Shown here piece after piece: positions 59,614-64,000 of a stretch of 64,000 bases of DNA (the first letter of the stretch is position 1; each line of letters opens with the position of its first letter). This stretch comes from Acetatifactor muris (lineage in GTDB: Bacteria; Bacillota; Clostridia; Lachnospirales; Lachnospiraceae). A model generated the notes under the pieces. That model was not told where the DNA came from. It did no database searches and saw only the letters and a list, made by a program, of their open reading frames with translations. The position numbers and the translations under genes were made by a program. The stretch is from NCBI RefSeq assembly GCF_024623325.1, contig NZ_JANJZD010000012.1, positions 1 through 64,000 of the forward strand, in the 5' to 3' direction.

Positions 59614-59967
59614 ATGCCAAAGCTAATTTATGCGCCTAAAGCATTAGATGATATACAGGGGATAAAAACATATGTTTCTAAGCAGTTCGGGGCGAATAAA
59701 GCGAAGGCTTGTATCAGAGACATTACATCAACGGTTCGGCAATTAGAAATATTTCCGGAAGAGGGCCTCTGCGTGGAAGATTTGATAGAATATCCAACAG
59801 ATTACCGCTACTTGGTTGTAAAGCCTAACTATGTTTTTTACAGGATAGAGGACGATATAGTAAGAGTCATTCGTATCATAAATGAAAAACAAGATTTCTT
59901 GCAAATATTGTTTGGGATTAGCAGTATTTCTGATGAGGGTGAGGAGTATTGGGATAGAAATGAATGA
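59614..59967 (+). CDS. RelE/ParE-family toxin
   Basis: 117 residues starting 2 nt after the antitoxin stop. PKALDDIQGIKTYVSKQFGANKAKACIRDI, YRYLVVKPNYVFYRIEDDIVRVIRIINEKQDF are typical of RelE/ParE toxins. Whether it cuts mRNA at ribosomes or targets gyrase cannot be told. It is coupled with the antitoxin and may stabilise the island. Confidence 0.9.
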   Translation: MPKLIYAPKALDDIQGIKTYVSKQFGANKAKACIRDITSTVRQLEIFPEEGLCVEDLIEYPTDYRYLVVKPNYVFYRIEDDIVRVIRIINEKQDFLQILFGISSISDEGEEYWDRNE

Positions 59968-60022
59968 TACGAGAAGTGAATGGATGTTTGAATTCTATCA
60001 GCAATAGTGTTGGAGGTATATT

Positions 60023-60193
60023 ATGTCATTGTTTTGTGAGCATTCTTCTCTTGTAACGGAAAGTGATGTTGAGCAAAAATTTCTATACCCATTCCTTACT
60101 GAGAAAGCACCTATGGGCTTATCGTTAGAAAACTCTGAGATTTTAACGAAGAGCAGATTGCGGATTTTGCCCTGTGGAATGAGGACTGGCTGA
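60023..60193 (+). pseudogene. N-terminal fragment of HsdR-type restriction protein
   Basis: MSLFCEHSSLVTESDVEQKFLYPFLTEKAP...SEILTKSRLR after a GGAGG site matches the start of type I restriction HsdR N-terminal domain proteins. It breaks off after ~47 residues, where ISAs1-like sequence takes over. The fragment is probably the stump of a defence gene destroyed by the insertion. Confidence 0.6.
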
Positions 60194-61146
60194 AACAGTA
60201 TATCGAATTAAGAAACGGCGTGCCATCCCATGACACCATACAGCGAGCCATGGGAATGATACGGCCAGAGAATTTACAGCAGCTTCAGCGCAAATGGCAG
60301 GAGATGCTGGAGAGCAATGAAAGAGAAAAGCTGAAAAAGATTATCTGCGTGGACGGGAAGACCATGCGTTCCAATAAAAGAGAAGGAGCAAGGCCATGCC
60401 ATATTGTATCGGCATGGAGCAGGGAAGAGGGATACTGTCTGGGACAGAAAGCAGTGGAGGAAAAGAGCAATGAGATAACGGCGATTCCCAAAGTGCTGGA
60501 AAGCATAGAGATAAAAGGCCAGGTTGTAACGATTGATGCAATAGGGACACAGACGGGAATCGTGGAGACAATACGGAAGAGAAAGGCGGACTATGTACTG
60601 GCGGTAAAGGGGAACCAGGGGAATCTGGAAACCGATATACGCGAATATTTTGAAGAGGCGCAGAAATGTGCAGAGCTAAAGAAAGGGAAAGGATATAAAA
60701 AAACAACCGAGAAAGCGCATGGCCAGATAGAGATAAGGGAGTACTATCAAACAGAAGATATAGGGTGGATGTACCGGAAAAAGGAGTGGAAAGGGCTGAA
60801 AAGCATAGGGATGGAGAAAAAGACCATCCGAAAGGGAGAGACAAAGAAAGAGGAACATGGGTATTATATCAGCAGCCTTATGGAAGATATCGAGCTGTTC
60901 AGTCGGGCAGTAAGAGGACACTGGGCAGTGGAAAGCATGCACTGGCATCTGGATGTGACATTTAAAGAGGATGCCAATACCACACTGGACAAGACAGCGG
61001 CCCAAAACCAGAATATCATAAGGAAATGGTGTTTAAGCATGTTAAAATTATTAGAGATAAGGGGAACAAAAATGTCGTTAAGAAGAAAGCGCTTTAACAT
61101 AAGTTTCGCGCCAGCCCAGTTTATAGAGGAACTGCTAAAAATTTAA
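60139..61146 (+). pseudogene. ISAs1-family transposase, 5' truncated
   Basis: The frame is open from 60139 (NEEQIADFALWNEDWLKQYIELRNGVPSHDTIQR) to 61146. It includes ICVDGKTMRSNKREG, VVTIDAIGTQ, YVLAVKGNQGNLE and VESMHWHLDVTFKEDANTT, the DDE core of ISAs1 elements. The normal N-terminal domain is missing, so transposition in cis is unlikely, although an ATG at 60220 could still give a 308-residue protein. Confidence 0.82.
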
Positions 61147-61362
61147 AAAAGTAAGAAATATATATTGGGATGGGGTTAGACATTCATGCGTATGTCGTGC
61201 ACAAGAGGCTGAAAAACATTGCTTTCAGCCCCATGTAATGCTATAATCTGTTTGGTTTAGAAACTGACTGCCCCATACAATAAGGTGGACTTAAGGTGGT
61301 CATGAGGATTAGAGGAGCAACAAAGCCAGTGTGGATGCGGCGTTGCGGGTCTGGCGGCATAC

Positions 61363-61479
61363 GTCTGCAACACCCTGATGCACCGGTTCAAATCCGGTCT
61401 GCGCTTCTGAAGAACCCCGATTCATGCGGGGTTTTTTTGTTGCCCTTTTTTCCTGCAATGCCCATATTTCCTTAAGTTC
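61363..61479 (+). repeat. Duplicate of tRNA-Cys 3' half and terminator
   Basis: About 117 bp nearly identical to 57781-57896, starting at the anticodon stem-loop of tRNA-Cys and running through the terminator into CTTAAGTT. A handful of mismatches and one extra T separate the copies. The 5' half of the tRNA is missing. It bounds the island on the right; the 560-bp gap 61147-61706 otherwise holds only the regulator promoter. Confidence 0.85.
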
Positions 61480-61564
61480 CCTGACGGAATGATATTTCTG
61501 AAGGAAATCATGGTATAGTGTGAGAAGAACTTTCAATCACTTGCAGCAAAAGCTACCCGTTGTA

Positions 61565-61582
61565 ACATTTCGCGGACATTTG
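61565..61582. promoter_or_regulatory. Tandem-repeat operator of response-regulator operon
   Basis: ACATTTCGCGGACATTTG: two ACATTT half-sites 11 bp apart, the geometry of OmpR-type binding sites. A possible -10 (TATAGT, 61593-61598) lies 10 bp further. The same element with a different 3-bp centre lies before the ABC transporter gene at 63564. Confidence 0.6.
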
Positions 61583-61706
61583 CCTGCTAAACTATAGTGA
61601 ATAATCGGCCATTCCCTACATCCATCCGGGCATTCCATAACACATGCCTCTGGCGGGGCTGGCGGACTATCGTCCGATAAGGTATAAAAATATAAAGGAG
61701 TGGGAT

Positions 61707-62396
61707 ATGAAAAGGATTTTGCTGGTAGAAGACGACGCCCTTTTAAATAAAACGCTGACCTACAACCTGATTTCTGAGGGTTACGATACCGTATCAGCCC
61801 TGAATGCAGGCACAGCGGCCCGGTTACTGACCCAGACGGAATATGACCTGGTACTTCTGGATATCAACCTGCCGGATGGCAGCGGCTATGACCTGTGCAG
61901 GCTCATAAAGCCGGAGAATCCTGACACGCTGGTGATTTTCCTGACGGCCAATGACCAGGAGAGCGACCAGATCCGGGGGTATGAAGTGGGGGCGGTGGAT
62001 TATATCACCAAGCCCTTTTCCATTGGGGCGCTGCTGCGGAAAATACGGGCAATGTTCGCCATGCTGGAACACCGTGGGTTTACAAAAGATTTCTATGATG
62101 ACGGCAGGCTGTTTCTGGACTTTTCGCAGCAGTCCGCCTCGCTGAATGGTAAATCCCTTACCCTTACCCCTATGGAGTATAAGATGCTGTACCTGTTCTG
62201 CAAAAATCCCAAACAGATCCTGACCAGGCAGCGGCTTCTGGAACGACTGTGGGATGCGGATGAAAACTATGTGGACGAACACACCCTGACTGCCTCCGTC
62301 AGCCGGATACGGGGCAAGATTGAGGCTGACGGCGATACTTATATCAAAACGATTTACGGGATTGGGTATCAGTGGATGGGAGGCGAGAGAAAATGA
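61707..62396 (+). CDS. OmpR-family response regulator
   Basis: 229 residues from the ATG at 61707 (AAAGGAGTGGGAT upstream). Receiver domain: LLVEDDALL, phospho-acceptor Asp52 in LVLLDINLPDGSG, and ITKPF Lys. Winged-helix domain: LTLTPMEYKMLYLFCKNPKQILTRQRLLERLWD, IKTIYGIGYQW. It overlaps the kinase start by 4 nt and should bind the tandem ACATTT operators here and at 63564. Confidence 0.93.
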   Translation: MKRILLVEDDALLNKTLTYNLISEGYDTVSALNAGTAARLLTQTEYDLVLLDINLPDGSGYDLCRLIKPENPDTLVIFLTANDQESDQIRGYEVGAVDYITKPFSIGALLRKIRAMFAMLEHRGFTKDFYDDGRLFLDFSQQSASLNGKSLTLTPMEYKMLYLFCKNPKQILTRQRLLERLWDADENYVDEHTLTASVSRIRGKIEADGDTYIKTIYGIGYQWMGGERK

Positions 62397-63424
62397 GTCT
62401 GGGGCGGATCTCTGTAAAAAAGATATTCCTGCTGACCTGGGTTGGTATGGCGGCTTCCATGCTGGCTGTCTGTGCCGTTCTCTTATGGATGACAGGCGAG
62501 AGCTGGGTGTTGATCGGCGGCGGGCTGCTGATGCTCTGTGCTCTTGCCTGGATGTTCCTTCTGACAGTTGTTTTCAGTAAACGGCTTTCCTTATTTACCA
62601 GGGAGCTGTGCCGGGCAATGGATCAGATGATAAGCGGAAGCGGAGAACCGATGCATACTGCGGACAGTGAAACACTTTTTGCCCGTATCGGCTACCGTCT
62701 GTCCCGTCTGTACGATATCATGCAGGAGAGTAGACGGAAGGCAGATGAGGAACGGCAGGAGCTGCAGATGCTGGTGTCGGATGTCTCCCATCAGGTGAAG
62801 ACACCGGTGGCAAATCTGAAAATGGTGACGGATACGCTGCTTTCAAAGTCTGTCACAGAAGAAGAGCGACGGGAATTTCTGCAGGGCATCCGGAACCAGA
62901 CGGACAAGCTGGAATTTCTTTTTCAGGCCCTTGTGAAGACCTCCCGGTTGGAAACCGGGGCAATCCGGCTGGAGAAGAAAGAGGCCCCGCTGATCGATAC
63001 GCTGGCTTTTGGCTTAAGCGGCATTGTATATGCGGCGGAGAAAAAAGATATTTGCGTAACGGTGGACTGCCCGGAGGGTCTCCTCCTTTCCCATGACAGC
63101 AAGTGGACGGCGGAAGCCGTGTTCAATCTGCTGGACAATGCGGTGAAGTATACTCCAGCCGGCGGGAGTATCTCTGTATCGGTGGCACAGTGGGAAATGT
63201 ATGTGGAGATCAAAGTGGCCGATACTGGCAAGGGTATTTCCGAGAGCAATCAGGCCGCTATTTTCCGGCGCTTCTATCGTGAGGAAGAAGTACATGAACA
63301 GCAGGGCGTGGGTATTGGCCTGTATCTGACCCGCGAGATCGTAACGAGACAGGGCGGCTATATCAAAGTGGTTTCAGAGCCGGGCAGGGGTTCGGAATTT
63401 TCCATTATGCTCCCTATAAGATAA
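62393..63424 (+). CDS. Sensor histidine kinase, intramembrane-sensing type
   Basis: 343 residues. Two transmembrane helices (about 11-33 and 38-60) are joined by only a few residues (TGESW), so no real extracellular sensor exists, as in BceS-like kinases. HisKA: VSDVSHQVKTPVANLKM with His133. The ATPase domain has NLLDNAVKYTPAG (N box), VADTGKGIS and GVGIGLYLTREIV. It forms a pair with the regulator and probably senses envelope stress via the adjacent ABC transporter. Confidence 0.92.
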   Translation: MSLGRISVKKIFLLTWVGMAASMLAVCAVLLWMTGESWVLIGGGLLMLCALAWMFLLTVVFSKRLSLFTRELCRAMDQMISGSGEPMHTADSETLFARIGYRLSRLYDIMQESRRKADEERQELQMLVSDVSHQVKTPVANLKMVTDTLLSKSVTEEERREFLQGIRNQTDKLEFLFQALVKTSRLETGAIRLEKKEAPLIDTLAFGLSGIVYAAEKKDICVTVDCPEGLLLSHDSKWTAEAVFNLLDNAVKYTPAGGSISVSVAQWEMYVEIKVADTGKGISESNQAAIFRRFYREEEVHEQQGVGIGLYLTREIVTRQGGYIKVVSEPGRGSEFSIMLPIR

Positions 63425-63508
63425 CACATGGCAGACGGACATTCCCGGTTGTCCTGGGTAAATTTTTTTGCAGCAGTATGCCGACAGAGCTGTCAGTGGC
63501 AGGTTTTC

Positions 63509-63551
63509 GGCTGAAATGTCCGGGCTTTGTAACATTTCAGCCGCATTTTTT
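63509..63551 (+). terminator. Terminator of two-component operon
   Basis: GGCTGAAATGT pairs perfectly with ACATTTCAGCC across a 12-nt loop, followed by GCATTTTTT. It separates the kinase from the ABC transporter unit. Confidence 0.8.
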
Positions 63552-63563
63552 ATGCCGCCTCGG

Positions 63564-63581
63564 ACATTTCTGTGACATTTG
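63564..63581. promoter_or_regulatory. Tandem-repeat operator before ABC transporter
   Basis: ACATTTCTGTGACATTTG, identical to the element at 61565 except for the 3-bp centre. TATAAT at 63587-63592 follows 5 bp later, a likely -10 for the transporter gene at 63720. Confidence 0.65.
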
Positions 63582-63719
63582 GATTTTATAATGTCCGAAG
63601 AACGAAAGTTCCAAGAGCGAAAGCTTTTTATTGACAGGCAAAAAGCCCTGGAACACCACAAGGGTATATCTGCATGTCCTGAAAAACGGGATAGAGATAA
63701 GAAAAAGGAGCATCTGATT

Positions 63720-64000
63720 ATGAATGTATTACAAGCAATCGATCTGAAAAAGTATTATGGCGCCGAGCCAAACATCACCCGCGCCTTAGACGGCGTCAAC
63801 CTCTCTGTGGAACAGGGAGAATTTGTGGCGATAGTCGGAACATCCGGCAGCGGTAAATCCACCCTGCTTAACATGATGGGCGGGCTGGATACGCCCACGT
63901 CCGGCAATGTCATTGTCCGTGGGGATGAACTGGTTAAAAAGAATGATGAGGAGCTGACTATCTTCCGCCGCCGCAATATCGGTTTTATCTTCCAGAACTA
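63720..64000 (+). CDS. ABC transporter ATP-binding protein (partial, runs off window)
   Basis: The first 93 residues: MNVLQAIDLKKYYGAEPNITRALDGVNLSVEQGEFVAIVG, with Walker A GTSGSGKST and a Q-loop region (FRRRNIGFIFQN). The family is the MacB/BceA type that pumps or removes peptide antibiotics. AAAAAGGAG precedes the ATG. Together with the intramembrane kinase it suggests a Bce-like antimicrobial peptide detoxification module whose permease lies beyond the window. Confidence 0.88.
   Translation, partial: MNVLQAIDLKKYYGAEPNITRALDGVNLSVEQGEFVAIVGTSGSGKSTLLNMMGGLDTPTSGNVIVRGDELVKKNDEELTIFRRRNIGFIFQN

Noticed and set aside
61309..61536. Minus-strand ORF with QTGFEPVH
   Set aside because: This string is the translated antisense of a tRNA T-arm and arises from the duplicated tRNA-Cys fragment.
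1..64000. CRISPR array
   Set aside because: No regularly spaced direct repeats with unique spacers were seen; the iteron cluster has short, irregularly spaced and inverted units.

Overview
The window looks like a chromosome segment of a Clostridia member, most likely Lachnospiraceae. This is inferred from gene families, strong AGGAGG ribosome sites and frequent TTG/GTG starts; no species marker is present. About three quarters of it is one contractile-tailed (myovirus-type) prophage, roughly 49 kb (about 3600-52557), inserted in a host aldo/keto reductase gene.

Left flank (1-3600): the recombinase end of an older mobilizable element (relaxase remnant, Cys-rich protein, small ORF, TnpX-type large serine recombinase), abutting the last ~40 codons of a hexapeptide acetyltransferase. 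That gene overlaps the start of a lipoprotein aldo/keto reductase. The reductase is cut at 3599 and resumes at 52558, followed by an FMN-reductase-like gene and a flavodoxin lipoprotein. This was probably one redox operon, now hit by two mobile elements.

Prophage: next to attL lie a frameshifted serine integrase, an HNH protein and a membrane SWIM-finger protein, all leftward. A CI-like repressor and a Cro-like protein diverge across three related operators. The rightward early region holds a SleB-like hydrolase, a SNF2-type helicase that appears split in two by a sigma-like gene cassette, a possible ssDNA-binding protein, a primase-helicase, an iteron cluster that may be the origin, and HD, ASCH, VRR-NUC and sigma-like proteins. 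After a 0.7-kb low-complexity region come a ParB-methyltransferase, terminase, portal, protease, capsid, sheath, tube, a chaperone with a -1 frameshift site, tape measure, baseplate and fibre genes.

The most striking system is a diversity-generating retroelement (45503-48431) in the tail-fibre region. It has a target protein with a 109-bp variable repeat at its 3' end, a hairpin, a 109-bp template repeat and a DGR-type reverse transcriptase. VR and TR differ at 13 sites, 11 of them TR adenines, mostly in AAY codons. No avd gene was recognised. Lysis genes follow (XhlA-like, holin, endolysin), then a leftward block of an AbrB-like gene, a probable structured RNA closed by a 13-bp stem, and two unknown small genes.

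Right flank (52558-64000): rest of the redox operon, a SAM methyltransferase, a GH20 hexosaminidase, tRNA-Glu and tRNA-Cys, then a 3.6-kb island bounded by a duplicated tRNA-Cys 3' half. The island holds a decayed IS982-like element, a type II toxin-antitoxin pair, an HsdR-like fragment and a 5'-truncated ISAs1 transposase. The window ends in a response regulator/intramembrane-type kinase/ABC transporter module whose two promoter regions share a tandem-repeat operator.
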